Source: Synchiropus splendidus
Lineage: Eukaryota; Chordata; Actinopteri; Syngnathiformes; Callionymidae
Assembly: GCF_027744825.2 (NCBI RefSeq)
Contig: NC_071334.1
Span: forward strand, 6,890,437 to 6,954,436
DNA: 64,000 nucleotides
Reading direction: 5' to 3'
Part shown: one piece after another, positions 1 to 59,360 of the stretch
Layout of the letters: each line of letters begins with the position of its first letter
Numbering within the stretch: the first letter of the stretch is position 1
Made by a program: the position numbers and the translations under genes
Notes under the pieces: model-generated
The model's input: the letters and a program-made list of their open reading frames with translations, nothing else
What the model was told of the DNA's origin: nothing
Database searches by the model: none

Positions 1-2250
1 CTGTCCTTCTCTCGCCCCTAAATTCCTCCAGCTGTCAGTGCAGAGCGGCAGTGGAGGTGATGCACATCCTTTCTCATCAATGTGCGCGTGTCAGATGGGG
101 TCACACGTGTAAATCCCTCCGGAGCTCAAGCGGGTCATTTCAGTACAGCCCAGGAAACAAAGAGAAAACATCCAGTTACCTTTCAAAATGAAATGACCTG
201 TAGAGCAATTTCATTCTGCTGTATTGATCCACTAATATTACAACAGGCGGAGCCAGACCCTGCTGCAGTAGACTGGTGGTGTTTGTGTACTCATACACAC
301 CATGTGTTGTCTTGTGATGGAATGAAATCTCACTTGTAAAATCTGTTGTCCAGCTGACAGGTGCAACACGCCCATCCCAGACTATAAATGTGTCCCATGG
401 AATCCCTCCCTCAGAGAGATTAGCTTTCGCTGGGAAGGTGTTTCATAGCAAGCAATAGCATGGGGTGTGGGTCAGCTACCAGTCCAGTCCTTTTGGGTTG
501 GTTGTACACCCCTTTACCAGTTACCTGACCTTGACCTTGCTTGACATTGACCTCACAATTGTCAATATTGTTGTGATTTTGAGGGATTGGTCGCGTGACT
601 TGACAAGCTAAGGCTGCTGCAAAGGTCATGAGTTCAAAGTTCATAACGCCTCTCCGGTTATCAAAGGTCTCTGTCGTCATGTTTTGAGCCAAGTCCACAC
701 AAGAGCAGCGAAAAATGGATGGAAAGAAAGAACATTATTTGTCCCTCCGAGGGCCTCTAGCCAGCTGCGTGGCATCATGCGGCGCCGCGGCTGATGACAA
801 TTGAGCAAAGTCGGCATCCAGGCTCAGTGATCAATTATTTAAAACCTCGCTGAAGTTTGTGTGTATGAAGTTCGAGTGGGAAATCACAGCAGGGGAAAGA
901 TGTGTGTGCTTTCGTGATGAAAGTGCTTCTGTTTTGTTGTGCACTGCAAGTGAAGTCTTGTTTGAATTGCTATGCTAATACACACACACACACACGGACA
1001 CCCACAAGGTCCTTTGATGTCGAGCCAGTTTTGCCGGATGGTTTGCACAATATGATGGTTTGGTACAGAATAAACACCATTTCTGTGGCCTGACACACAC
1101 TAAGGGACAACCATCTGTTCTAATAGTGAGTCTGGGTTTCTGCCAAGTTGTCATCAGCCGATTGGCGGAAGAGCTCACTTCAGAGTCATGTGGTTCTGGT
1201 GCAGAGTGAGATAAGTTCCGCCGAGGCCACACGCCTTTTCAAAGTTTATATCGTGAACTAACTTTCACGTTATCGTTACCAATTATATTCTGGCAATAGG
1301 TAGACAGGTGGTTCACTGCACAGCTGCGAGAGTTTCTCTGCACAACACTGAGAACAGTTATTTTTAGTCATCTTTTCTTCATACCTATAGTGTTTGTGGC
1401 CCACAAAGGATGTGCTGAAGCTTCTGCTTCCAGCATCTCTGTGACGGATTGCACCTCCAAATTTTAGTTTCTTATCTTGTGTTATTATTGATTCTTATCG
1501 ATATGACCCGTACATGCATTTAAACAACAAAATATTGTTTATTTTTCATCAGTTTGACAGAAGCACAATAAATCTTGATGGTGGCTATATTAAGTTTTTA
1601 TATCACCTTATTGAAACTAAAGCTCTTTTAATGTCTTGAAAATATAGTATAAGAATGTCAAGTCCATTCAGAGTTGTGGAAACCCGGGCCACTGTGTAGT
1701 GAAAAACCTCCCTGAACAAAAGCAAACAGATGCTTTTGTTTGCTTCTGTTCAGGGATGATTCCTCCATGTTTGTTGTTGTTGTTCTCATCCTAGCTGCCA
1801 CGTGTCTTGTGCATCAGTGTGGTCAGTGGATCAGGAACTCCTGCACTTACAAAGGTTCCCTGTTGTCTGTTAAATTAAATAAAATCTAACCTTATTTTAT
1901 TTCAGAATGTTATTAATTTAACTGAATCAGCCTTATTTTATTTATTTAACTGTATTGCTCTTTGTTTTACATATTTCAAGACAGCTTTATTTTATTTATT
2001 TAGTTTTACATTGTTGAATACTGCACCTGACCTCACTGGTTTGTGGATGTGCTTGACCTTTATTTTTGGAGTTCATTTATGAAGCACAGTTCACCAATAA
2101 AAAAATGGATTTCAAATCTCCTCTTCTTACTGTATTCAATTGATTAGTCATGCACTACATTTTTTTAATATCCTAGAACTCAAATTCTTTATCAGGAGAC
2201 CTTTAGCAGATATGACATAAAAATGTTATTAATTCGATATTATATGTGTG

Positions 2251-2354
<104 letters not shown>

Positions 2355-5300
2355 GAGTGTCATGATAATGAAGTACAACCAAGCCAGTGAAGACTGTACC
2401 TGTCTTAGTGGAGTGGCTTGAAGTTTGGATGGTGAAGCTGGATCTTGAAACAGAAGGAGTATTGTAATCCGAGGAGAACAGAGAGAGGATGGAAGACTTG
2501 TTACCATGGCAACACAACTCAAGTGTACTAGCTAGGCTGTTGAATAAATGACCTTGACAAGCCAGATGTCTCTCCACTTACTCAGAAGACCCACACAGTG
2601 ACATTATGTATCTGGTGAGACTTCAAATGTACCATCTCAAGATGAATGGAAACACGTCACGTTTTCAGGGGGGTTGGACAGTATGGGACTGCTTTTATGC
2701 TTTTATTTATGCTCCATGACCGGATGACAAGGTTCCGGATGAAACATAGTGCACAGTCTTTGACCACCAACAACAGCAAGTCTTGTTTCAGCGCTTGTTG
2801 AAAGAACATGTTATTGATTTTGATTCTCAATGTCAATTAACTGCTGGCCGTTGCCATGCTTTCTTGCTCTTGTTGACTCTGTGAGACAATGAACCACTTT
2901 CAGGAAGCGAGTTCACCTAATGGATGAAGGCCACGCACGTCAATGAATACGTGTCGATTATGTCAGCGAGTGTTTGGTCTTTGTCCTTTTTGTTATTCGT
3001 ATAAAATGTCTGCCATTGAAGATGCAAAAGGCCACAAAAATGCAAGAAAAAATAATGAACTTTTTTCAGAAAAATGTCAATTAAACATGTTAAACTATAT
3101 AAAAAAATAAACATTGGTAACCAACAATGATCCTACATTCACAAAATAAAAAAAAAATGGATGGAAAACATATATTCAAACTTTATCAGTGGTTAAAAAC
3201 GAACACAGAAAACAAAACAATTGTAAAAGAAAAGAAAGAGAAAATATTTGGTAGTAGTTATTTGCACTTCTTTTGACACAAAAGAAGTGCAAAAGTCTCA
3301 AAAGTGTGAGATTTACATATATTTAACAAGCGCTTTTCAATAGACAAAACACTGCTAGTTTAACTTGGCAATAAAAGTAAAAAAGAGCCTCGTAAAAATT
3401 CTCAAAAAAAAAAAAACTGCACCAGAGTTTCTTCCAGGATTTTTTAAAACTACCCGCCAAAAAATAAATAAATGATAAAAATCTTCTTTAAAAAGAGAAT
3501 TTTTCTGCAGGCGTGGCGTCTTTCGTTTAAGCCGCGGCGGTGGACCTCACTCACTGTAAAGCAACATCAAGATGTAACTGGCTGCTTGAGGATTCACATT
3601 TAACATCCATTTAAGAAACCGGTGAATCCAATATGGACAAAATGGGAGACACATTTTACGCCATTATTATTTTAATTTCATTGTGACCCATGTGTCTTTT
3701 AGAGCAGTCGTCTATACACAGTACCAGACATGAACCACTCCGTTTGAGCCGGGTTTTTTTTTCAAAACATTCAAAGTTTTCCTGTCATGAGAGAATATCC
3801 TCAATTTTATCTGAGAAACTATTGTTGCATAAACTGGAGGACAGGCATAAATCATGACTTCACATGAGGGACGATGCTTTCATTTTGCCTTGTTTATGGA
3901 AGTATTACATTTTGTCAAACTTATGCCAACAATGAATTCAACTTAAGGCGCTCACAAATTAATCTCACACTTGAGAGACTAGATATCGAAGCAGAGCAGC
4001 CACAGAGAGCTGTTCCACGGCCGCCGGGCACACGAGCAAGAATGGAAGTGGAATATCTGACAGTTGCAACAAAGCCTGAATGTGATGCAGCGGCGTTGCC
4101 TCCTGTCACATGATCCAACTTCAGTCGACGACTTTCATTCAAATCTTCACACAAGACGGCCTCTTTTCTGAGCAGCCGCCTTTGGGGATTCACTTTCGGA
4201 TTTGGATTTACATTGGGCGACAGAGGTTGTTATTTAACATCCACTCTCCACTGGAGTGAGCTGTTTTTATTCACTGCATGGAAAGGTTTAATTATACCCT
4301 TGTGTAAATAAACATCACGTCTGTGGGGGCGAACTGCATTCATTGCTTATAGACAGAGCTGGGCCGTAAATTATGTTACCTTTCTTTTATATATGAATCA
4401 CAATTTTCATTTTCTCATGACTTTATGTGATAAATTTGGAACATTTCTTAACCTTTATTCGGAAACATTTTATGTTTGTATGTGACTTTAGTATTTTGTC
4501 TTCCATCATTTCTTGTCATTTATTGAGATCATTTTAGTCTCTGTTATCTCAACTCTCAGATGAACATCAACATGTTTGGCTCATTTCTAAGCTCTAATAT
4601 AAATAAGTGTCTCTGAAGAATTCTCCTTTAATTCCATTTTAAAGCTAGGCAACAGTTGCACCTCCATCTTGCCGCTTCTAATCATCACCACAAATAAATT
4701 TGTTGCTGCAAAGTCGGAAAAACCAAGACGTGACATCAGAGGTGGGAGAAACGCAGTCAATAAAAACCCTTATTAGGCTTTTCACAGGCTTTTGGTAGAG
4801 GCAGAACCTCGGACTTATTTCCATTTAACACCTCCAATTCCCCTGTTAAGCTCTTCTACTTTGATGCAGAATGTGATTGCTCGCACCAAATAGCCACTTA
4901 TTAAACTCTCTGTGTGAATATGGAACAGGCTGCTTTTGGGACACGGTGTACAGTGCAGGGCCAGAGTGCTAAGATGTGAGGTCACTTCCATTAAAGATCT
5001 ATTTTCTCACTGTCACCCTGAGTGGACTCGATCATGAGCAACACCTTCACTAGCTCGATAACAAGGGCCCCTTCAGTATCCCCCTTTTTATGAATAAAGT
5101 TCAATCATAGTGGAAACCGCTGCCATTTTGCTGTCTTATACAAGAGCCGCTCCCGTCTTTGACTGTGTTCTTCAGATAGAAAATAGTCTTCTCCCAACAC
5201 CAGGTCTTGATGCTAGCCACACAAAATCTTCGGCACCTCTTGACACATTTTTGCTAACATCTCTCAGAATTATTTTTTTATCATTCAAATGGACATCGAG

Positions 5301-5416
5301 ATCTAATGGAATGGGATTTTCCAATCCCAGAGGCTGCCGCCGCGTAGCAGAATCCAGAACCAAGAGACTGCAGCAGAGAGTCTGGCAACCCGCTGCACCA
5401 GTCACTGAGGCTGACG

Positions 5417-5424
5417 TGACGTCA
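5417..5424. promoter_or_regulatory. CRE-like palindrome TGACGTCA
   Basis: Perfect 8-base CREB/ATF site preceded by a half site (ctgacgtgacgtcag). Intronic. One such match is expected by chance about every 65 kb, so support is weak. Confidence 0.2.
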
Positions 5425-5441
5425 GTGTTGACAGATGACCA

Positions 5442-5475
5442 AGCAGCAGCAACAGCAGCAGCAGTTCAACAACAG
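5442..5475. repeat. CAG/CAA trinucleotide tract
   Basis: About eleven CAG or CAA triplets, lying 18 bases after a CRE-like palindrome at 5417. It is intronic, so it is unlikely to encode glutamines. Confidence 0.7.
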
Positions 5476-6288
5476 TGTTAGATTATCTGGACTGTCCCGA
5501 CACGTCTCACATCTTTGCTCTTTATTTGATTTGAAGCTACAGGAAATCATGGGGCCAGAAACTAATACCAAAACAACCTGTCTCCTATATATAATGCATA
5601 TATTTCTAAGTATTTTTTTCAAGTGCAAATAACAGTGTGGAACCGAGAATACGTTTTGTGCTCCTGTTGTGTATGTCATTGCCCAGACCGACTCCTCTTC
5701 TGAAGTCTATTTGCACTGGATGCTGTTTTTTTTTTTTGTTTTTTTTTTTTTTAATTAGAGTTCTTGTTCGCTGCTGATTTAATGAAACATATTCAACAAC
5801 TCACTGACGAGAAATTACTCCGCAGAGCCAACACCGTCCCAGAATTAATTTCAAGAAAATCAGGACGCCAGCCCTCCCCTGCTTTCACTTGTGCTCCATG
5901 CGATAAAGAATAATTCATTTGGTATTTACAGATAGGAACAACTGTGACCCAGATAAGGTAACACGAGATATGAAGCTGTAATCCACGCGGCAGATAATCA
6001 GTCCGACGCTGGTTTTGTGGACTTGAAAACTGCTTCTGTGTATCTTTTCCAAATAGGATTATAGACTTCCGTTGACAAAGGAAGCCTCCTCCGTGTTGGT
6101 CAGTCTTTATAATGCCAGCAGACTGACTGCAACTGAGATATTCACACGTCATCTGGAGCAACAATGACCAAATCTCAATCTCTCACAAATAAAAGCTGCA
6201 TTTCAGGAGCCTGGAGAAAGATGACCCGTGGCTATATTTTCTACAGGGGATAGTGATTTATTGATTTTGTCTTTCTTTTTGTTCCCAG

Positions 6289-52859
<46,571 letters not shown>

Positions 52860-52997
52860 CTGCCTCCACCAGTTTACAGTCTGACACGTCTACACTTGTG
52901 GCTCAGAACTATCACTGTGGTCACGCGAGAGAGGTCCACTGGCAGGACTTCTCTGATGTCACTTAACTTCCTCAAGTCACGTTAGGTCTGCTTCAAC

Positions 52998-53022
52998 TAG
53001 AGAGAGAGAGAGAAAGAGAGAC
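52998..53022. repeat. GA microsatellite
   Basis: Short GA tract with one AA interruption, about 140 bases after the Eph stop codon, so probably in the 3' untranslated region. Confidence 0.85.
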
Positions 53023-53444
53023 AGTGTCTGCGCAAGACTCTCGCCTGTCCTGAGTGGACCACAATCACTAAACACCATTTCTATCCGCGAAGGATTTCAC
53101 TTGGAAATCCACACTCCACTTTTTACAAGCACACAGAAGAGGAAAAGTGTCGGATTTGACACCAGCTGAAGGAGTAAAAGGCCTGACGCCACACGAGGGG
53201 CTTTTGTGTCACACCACTCCATGAAAATGGCGAACGCTTTTTGGATCCCGAGCAGAGCTGGAAGTCTCTGAGCGTTTATCTTCACATTGAAGAGTTTGTA
53301 CATAATACAGTTTGGGATTTTGGTTTCCTGTCTGCTTTCGCTCTTGGCCTCCAGCCCTGGACTGGTCATTGTCAACGGGGTATTAGCTGTGATGATCTTG
53401 CTCGCGGTGACTCATCACTGGATGGCAGCACAAACTCGCTGAGG

Positions 53445-53467
53445 AAAAAAAAAAAAAAAAAAAAAAA
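53445..53467. repeat. A23 homopolymer
   Basis: Run of 23 A within the presumed 3' untranslated region. It could be an old retroposon tail, but no body is recognised upstream. Confidence 0.85.
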
Positions 53468-53989
53468 GGGTTTTCATACATTTTGGTACTTTGTGTGCAG
53501 AAACTTTTCTTCCGAGCAACTCCTGTCCTACTTGTGTAATTTATTCAGAGGGATGCTGGATGATGTTCTACAATCATGGAGTCTGAAAAGAGAAGTGACT
53601 TTGGTGTAAGGAAGCTTTTCTCGAGGCTGGGATCAATAGAGTGTGATGGCTCTGCTGTGGACAGACAATCTTTCACAGACGGAAACGTGGTGTGTTCGGC
53701 TGGCAAAGCCGCCTCTCGACCCAGGTCACGGTCCCCTCAGAGGTTCCTCTCTGTGACTCCCCGCGCTGACTGGTTAACGCCGGTGCAAGCTTCAGGCGGA
53801 ACACAACGGGATCTGGACCCAAACGTGCTGCTGATGTAAAGGTAACATCCGCTCTGCTAACAGGTCCTGTGACATTCAGACAGACGTGAGAAATTCTCTT
53901 ATTTAGTCCTTCACACTGGGCTCCCTGCCGCAGAGTCATTTTAGCATCCTGAACTATATTACTTTCTTTATTGCCGGTGCCCGTCATTG

Positions 53990-54230
53990 GGCTTACGTTA
54001 CGTAAAGATCCAGATCCGGACGGATCCTTCTGTCCGTGTTCTGTGTTTATATAGTCCATATTTATGCACGTTTCCACAAAGCTTGCGGATACGGACCAAA
54101 CGGAGCAGTACCGCTGGAAACCATGGGGGGCAGTGTTGCTGTTACTACCTGATACACAGCTCTCATGAGACATGAAGAAGACATAATGGTGGAAATTCTC
54201 CGTCCTCCAGTGGCGATATATGTAACAGCC
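53990..54230. mobile_element. Family A element, partial, in the presumed 3' untranslated region
   Basis: Shares gtttccacaaagcttgcgga, accatggggggcagtgttgc and attctccgtcctccagtggc with the copy at 34129. Both termini are degraded. If the 3' untranslated region reaches 56675, the mature transcript would contain it. Confidence 0.6.
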
Positions 54231-56652
54231 TCACCGACCACCACCTGTGAGTCTGTGGTTTGGATCTGAATTCTGCTTTAAGTACCACTTTCTGCTCATG
54301 GAAGTCTTTCCGAGCCATTTTCCATAGACTTCCGTGGCTACATGCTGACAGTTTAGCAGGCAGAAGAAGCGAGGCTACATTATTTTGGGGTCGGAAATTT
54401 GCCAAATTTGAAGCTGAAGTCACATTTTTATTGATTCCAAGTTTGACTTTTAGAGTCAAAGCCAGCGCTTCTGAAATAGCAGGGCATGACCCCCAGGGGG
54501 CGTGGAGACGATCCCTGTGCACGTGTGGGGGATGTTTTTTTGTTTTGTGTTTTTGGCTGGATGCACATGGTCCGATTGGTTTATGGAAAAGTTGTGCGTG
54601 TTCACGTCAGGGTTTTGTGATAGTGGAAATACATTGACCATATCCGCGGCGTGTTAGCGACAGGAGCCGAGACTGAGGCAGCTAAGCAGCCTGTTACAGC
54701 AGACCTTCATATATATGGAGAGAGATTTTAATCAATTTCTTTCACTCGGCAGGGGTGTCGCAGACAATATCGCACTGGTCTAGACTAGCATGCACTTTTG
54801 TGGAACTCTAAATTTTGAGGCTAAATTCCACCCTGCCGCTTTCAAACCTTTCAACAAAAGCAAACGTCTTGCCGCCTGAAGGCTGACGTTTTCTGAGTGT
54901 TTTGTTTTCCGGAGTTGGAAGTGGGTCTACAAGCCTTTTACCACATCTGAAAAATAAGTCTGAATATTTGTCTCACTTCGACAGATGAAACATCCTCCAA
55001 CCTATTTTTCTTCCAAATGATTTTACTGTGGCGTCATGCAATGATTTTAGCTTGAAAATGTGCCCGCCGTTTCCAGTAATCTTGCTAAGGTGCACTTTTA
55101 CGTCCTGGGCTCAGAACGGTTGTAAGTTTCTTCCGGCGATAGAGGAAAATGTTGATACCGTGTATTGTCTTGAAGGCTTAAAGAAGTGGCCTGGCTTCAG
55201 CTGTGCAGCTCCTGTATACTGCCTCAGCGCTACAAAAACGACTATTATTATTATTTATTCAATGAAGAACAGCTCTTTCTCTTTCTGTTGAAGACAGGGC
55301 TCCTCGTGCAACGGAATCCTAGCTTCTCATTTCTGGTACAATTGGACTGTTTTATGTGTGTGAGTGGCTGGACCGCTGAATGGGCACGTTCTCCTGTGCT
55401 TTGTTAAAAATCTAAACCGAATTTGGCTTGGTGCAGCTACTGTGAGCGCCCCCTATTGGCCACTGCCTTCCTATCAATGATTCTCATGATTCTGTTTGAA
55501 AAGCACCACAAACAGTTTGTCCTCATTCACACAGCGTGGTGTTTTTGCAGTGAAAAAGCCTGTAAACCTGTAATATCTGACCAATCATTTCAGTCTTTTG
55601 GCTTCGGAAATATCCAAATATTGTCTCAGACTACTGGTTTATTCATTCAATTTTACTGCTTTATGTGTGCAATGAGCTCAGTCATCCTCCAGAGACGTGG
55701 ACGAGAGCCAGTGCTTCACTCGACTCAGGCCAGTTTGGTTGCGTTGTAGAGGTCAGTGGCCCTGCTGAGATCCCTGAGGGGCCACCATGAGCTGGAGACT
55801 GCACAGCAGATGGAGGGGTTTCTCCGCTACCCTCACACCCACAGTCAAAGGTCTGCCAACTCCCTTGCAACCAGCCTCCCTCTCTTTGCAAGATTCCCAC
55901 CCCACCAAGCTGACAAGACGCTCCGATCTGTCAACTCCCTCTTCTTACACCTGACCTTGCCGTGAACCCGTCCCTCATTCCTCCATCTTTGATTTGACAT
56001 TGTTTTGAGGCTCAAACGCTTTCTCACTTCCTGTGTGGAGCCAACGGAGACCGAAACAACAACAAGAACACAGTATTCCAAAGCTCCTCTGATGTCTCTC
56101 ACATCAGGAGGGTGGAATACTCAGGGCGGAGATGAAGAGAGGCTGAAAAAAGGGAATAGATGAGAAGACGCTAAAGAGAGAGCGCCGTGACTTGAGGGGC
56201 GGAGGACTGGAATAAAAATGAGTCTGGGTGTGGCAAGATTCGTCTTTTCTTCTCCCGATGCCCCAAACCTTCCAGAGCGCATTTGTCTCAGTTGTTTTCC
56301 CCCTGAATTTCGGACTTGCGTCACCTCAAAAGGATGTTTCTTACACACAGACGCCCGGCAGCAGAGTGGAGCTTTCTCACTCGACACTTTCTCCAGCAGG
56401 GTGGATGAAACCCCCTTTTCTTTGAATCTGTACATTTATTTGTCTTTGAAAATCTGCTGCCGTCACCTGCTCCCTGTGTAATATACACTGTATTGAAATG
56501 CACATTTGCACACACATGCACTTGTTTGTGTGTGTAGTGAAACGTGAGTGTGTGTGTGTGTTGTTCCGTGTGCAGTAACATGTTTGTACCTGCTGTGAGT
56601 TTGTAGCTGTTGAACTTTCTGAATCCTACATTTACAAAACACAACCTTTGTC

Positions 56653-56658
56653 AATAAA
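56653..56658 (+). terminator. Candidate polyadenylation signal AATAAA
   Basis: AATAAA followed within about 30 bases by a GT-rich stretch (gtgaagcgtgtcgcgtgtga), the arrangement expected for cleavage and polyadenylation. It is the best such site downstream of the Eph stop codon. Confidence 0.4.
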
Positions 56659-56813
56659 GAAGACGAAACAAGTGAAGCGTGTCGCGTGTGACTTGTGACT
56701 GAGACTCGATGTAAGAACAAGATCATGGCTGAGTGACTCCAGAATTCTGCCTGGTTGTCAACCTACAGAAAACTGTGGTCTTCGAACCACCACACTGAAA
56801 GGAGAGCAGATGG

Positions 56814-57029
56814 TAGTGATGGGCATATGAGGCATCATGAAACAGTATTGCAAGGTGGATGAAACAGGGTCCTCATTTTCAGAGGCCACTAGATGGCGCT
56901 CTTGGTTTAGAAATTATGTGAGGTTTCATTGAATGAGTTGTTCAAATCTGACATTTTACAGCAGACAGCGCCTTCTGGTGGCCTCTGAACATCAGTACAT
57001 TGTTTCATGAAGCTTCATTGACCCATCAT
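56814..57029. mobile_element. Family C foldback element, well preserved
   Basis: Left tagtgatgggcatatgaggc, agaggccactagatggcgct; right agacagcgccttctggtggc, tgtttcatgaagcttcattg, acccatca. The cleanest full-length copy in the window, directly downstream of the presumed end of the Eph transcript. Confidence 0.75.
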
Positions 57030-57317
57030 GAGCAGATGGATTCATGAAATGGCTGTATTGTTTAAATGAGTCTCAATTTGACCGATGACCTCTCATGCAC
57101 TGAAGTAGGACCTTTTGGCTGAAGTTTATTGGAGGGAATCCGCAAATCCACACATGAGAGTGAACCATTCTGACAACAACCCTTGGCTCCTGACTCCTCA
57201 ACAAAAAGCTAGTTAACTCAAGGACTCGCTATAATTGACAGGAAGTGACACAGACTCTAAAGCATTAGCTCATGGCTCACATCTAACTGTCCTTTGACAC
57301 GAGTCCTGGCTCTCACA

Positions 57318-57932
57318 CAGGGGTTCTGAGCCTTTCTGATCTCTCTGATCCCAGAATCAATGGCCCCGGGGCCCATACAAGTAGTCGAACTGATTCATTT
57401 CTCTTGATTTCATTTGTGATCTATAACCATATTTAATCTACTTTCACATAAACAAAACCAAACCAAAAAAAAAAAAAAAAAACACTTGACGCTGTTGAAA
57501 AATTGAATAAAATTCTGAATAAAATAAATATTATAAAACCATATCTAAATGTTATTAAATAAAAAAATAATAGATTTTATTTGAACTCCAAAGAAGATAT
57601 AAGTAAATGAAAGTACTGCCACAAAATGTTCTAAATAATTTTCAAAACTGCTTCAACAGGTGCTTTCATGAGCAGTTTTTACTGTTGGGGGGAGCAGTGT
57701 CACTTTCTTTATCATTGTTTCTTTTCAAGAGCTTCTCCATAGTTGGTAACTCACAGATTTGCAGCTGTCAAGTCAATTCAGTGACTCACTACTGCCACCG
57801 TACGAGGCTAAAGGATTAAAACTGAGCATCTCACGGCCCAGAGGTGTAAAACAAAAAACTTGTAGCGGCCCTCTAGGAGGCGCTGGCGGCCCAACCGGCC
57901 CTATGGTGAAGAATCGGTGCTCTAACAGACCC
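57318..57932 (-). mobile_element. hAT-like non-autonomous element
   Basis: Bounded by ctctcaca (57310-57317) and ttctcaca (57933-57940), an 8-bp target duplication with one mismatch. On the minus strand near 57740 a frame begins MEKLLKRNNDKESDTAPPNS and stops soon after, probably the start of a transposase gene that lost most of its length. It also contains AT-rich filler with an A-run near 57466. Confidence 0.65.
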
Positions 57933-57940
57933 TTCTCACA

Positions 57941-58860
57941 GTGACGTCTGGTAACTTCCCTTGTGAGACGACGTTGTGCATCGGTACATCCGCCACAAAC
58001 AGAAGATGCCGCGCATTTTCAGGTAAGAATGAGACTATAATATTTCACGTCGTATTTATCATCGTCATTTTCCGCCATGTGATCAGCCGTCTTTGCTGTC
58101 ACGTCACTGTCCGCTAACATGCTAACGGCAGTTAAGAGAGAAATGAAACTTTGTAAAGAAACAGGTATTGCCCGATGAAGAACTGTTGTCTTCATATTGA
58201 GGCTGGCAGACGGGGTTTCTGTCGTGTCTGTGCAGGTCTGCGACTCGTATTTTCAGTAGCTGGCGGAGGAACTGTACTCCACTTTAGCGTTCTCTCCGGA
58301 TGTAGCTTTTACCCAGCAGCGTCTCAACAAGGAGGTTCTCTGCTGTAACTGTCCGTTTGTGGTATTTCATCCACCGCTGTTTAGAGCATGGAATTTAATG
58401 GCTTATGTTACTTCACATTTTACGTTCTTTCATGACTAATAGTTGCGCACCCGCTCAGTATTCTCTCCTCACTGCGTAACACGCAGTCAATTTCTCTGTT
58501 GAATCACGGAAGACATCTGCGCTGGGAAAAGTGATAAAAGTCGGATCGTAAAACTCTCCAGTGACTTTTATTTCACTAGCGGCGATGAATAGCATCAGGG
58601 ATGGGATCAAGAGTCACTTCTTAATTCGACTCCTGTACGTTTTCAGGCGATTCATATGTCAGTTTACGGCCGTGTTTGAAACTGGCCCTCACCGCTGGTC
58701 AGGTGATGAAAAGACAGCGGTGAAAATGGAGCTCAGGAAGAAGAGTTCAGCCGCCCAGTTTGGCCCGGTGGCAGCAGCTCAGTACAGCAGGACCTGTGAG
58801 TCAGCGGGTGTGACTCCATCACCAGTGAGTGACAGAAGAAGGTCAAGACGGCAATGATGC
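57941..58860 (+). other. CpG-rich stretch, possible 5' exons of a further gene
   Basis: After the hAT element the sequence becomes richer in CpG and free of known repeats. ATG at 58006 in a fair context (cagaagatgc) is followed 17 bases later by a strong donor (aggtaagaat). An acceptor (gtacgttttcag) at 58646 opens a matching frame to a donor (ccagtgagtg) at 58824, a 178-bp exon in phase. The peptide (MPRIF | RRFICQFTAVFETG ...) resembles nothing I know. Chance cannot be excluded. Confidence 0.2.
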
Positions 58861-59360
58861 AGGATGTAGAAGCAAAACAAACATGGCTCTCCCTCCACCG
58901 CCGCTGTGTCCTTCCTCCCCCGCCACATCAATAATTGACTCGGCCGCAGCCAGCTGTGGCGGACGTTTCACTTCCTGGTCATCGTTCCTGGAAAGCGCCT
59001 GATTCTGCGTCTCTATCTGTCGCAGGCAGATTTGGCCGCCGGACGGATGGCGAGCGTTTCTCCAGGGGATGAGCGGTTATCTATTATTGAGCAGCAGCAA
59101 CTCGGTGAAATAAATATGACACAGCGCTGGAGAGATTGGACAGTTCTGCGCTCAGCTCGCTCACACCTTCACCAGTGAATAAAAGGGCTGCATGGCGCCG
59201 TACCAGTCTTATCTGGGCGTGTGGTGCTGCAGCCTCGCAGCAGGATGGCGTCGCTCCAGCTCCAGGGAACCACGTACCAGAGTTGTCCGTCACAACAGTC
59301 CCTGTAACGGGTTAATACTCCAACACAGAGCTGTATCAAAATGTCATGTGTTGTTAATCG
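58861..59360. other. Unique sequence before the duplicated minisatellite block
   Basis: No repeat family or convincing frame. Moderately GC-rich with scattered CpG. Confidence 0.5.

Larger units (their letters stand above)
52860..56675 (+). other. Probable 3' untranslated region of the Eph receptor gene
   Basis: No coding exon follows the stop at 52859. The region holds a GA tract (52998-53022), an A23 run (53445-53467), a short inverted-repeat element (about 53990-54230) and mostly unique sequence. The extent is inferred from the best polyadenylation signal at 56653; an earlier AATAAA at 56211 could end it sooner. Confidence 0.35.

Noticed and set aside
5442..5475. CAG tract as a polyglutamine-coding exon
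   Set aside because: It is intronic between recognised Eph exons, without matching splice sites or a protein family.
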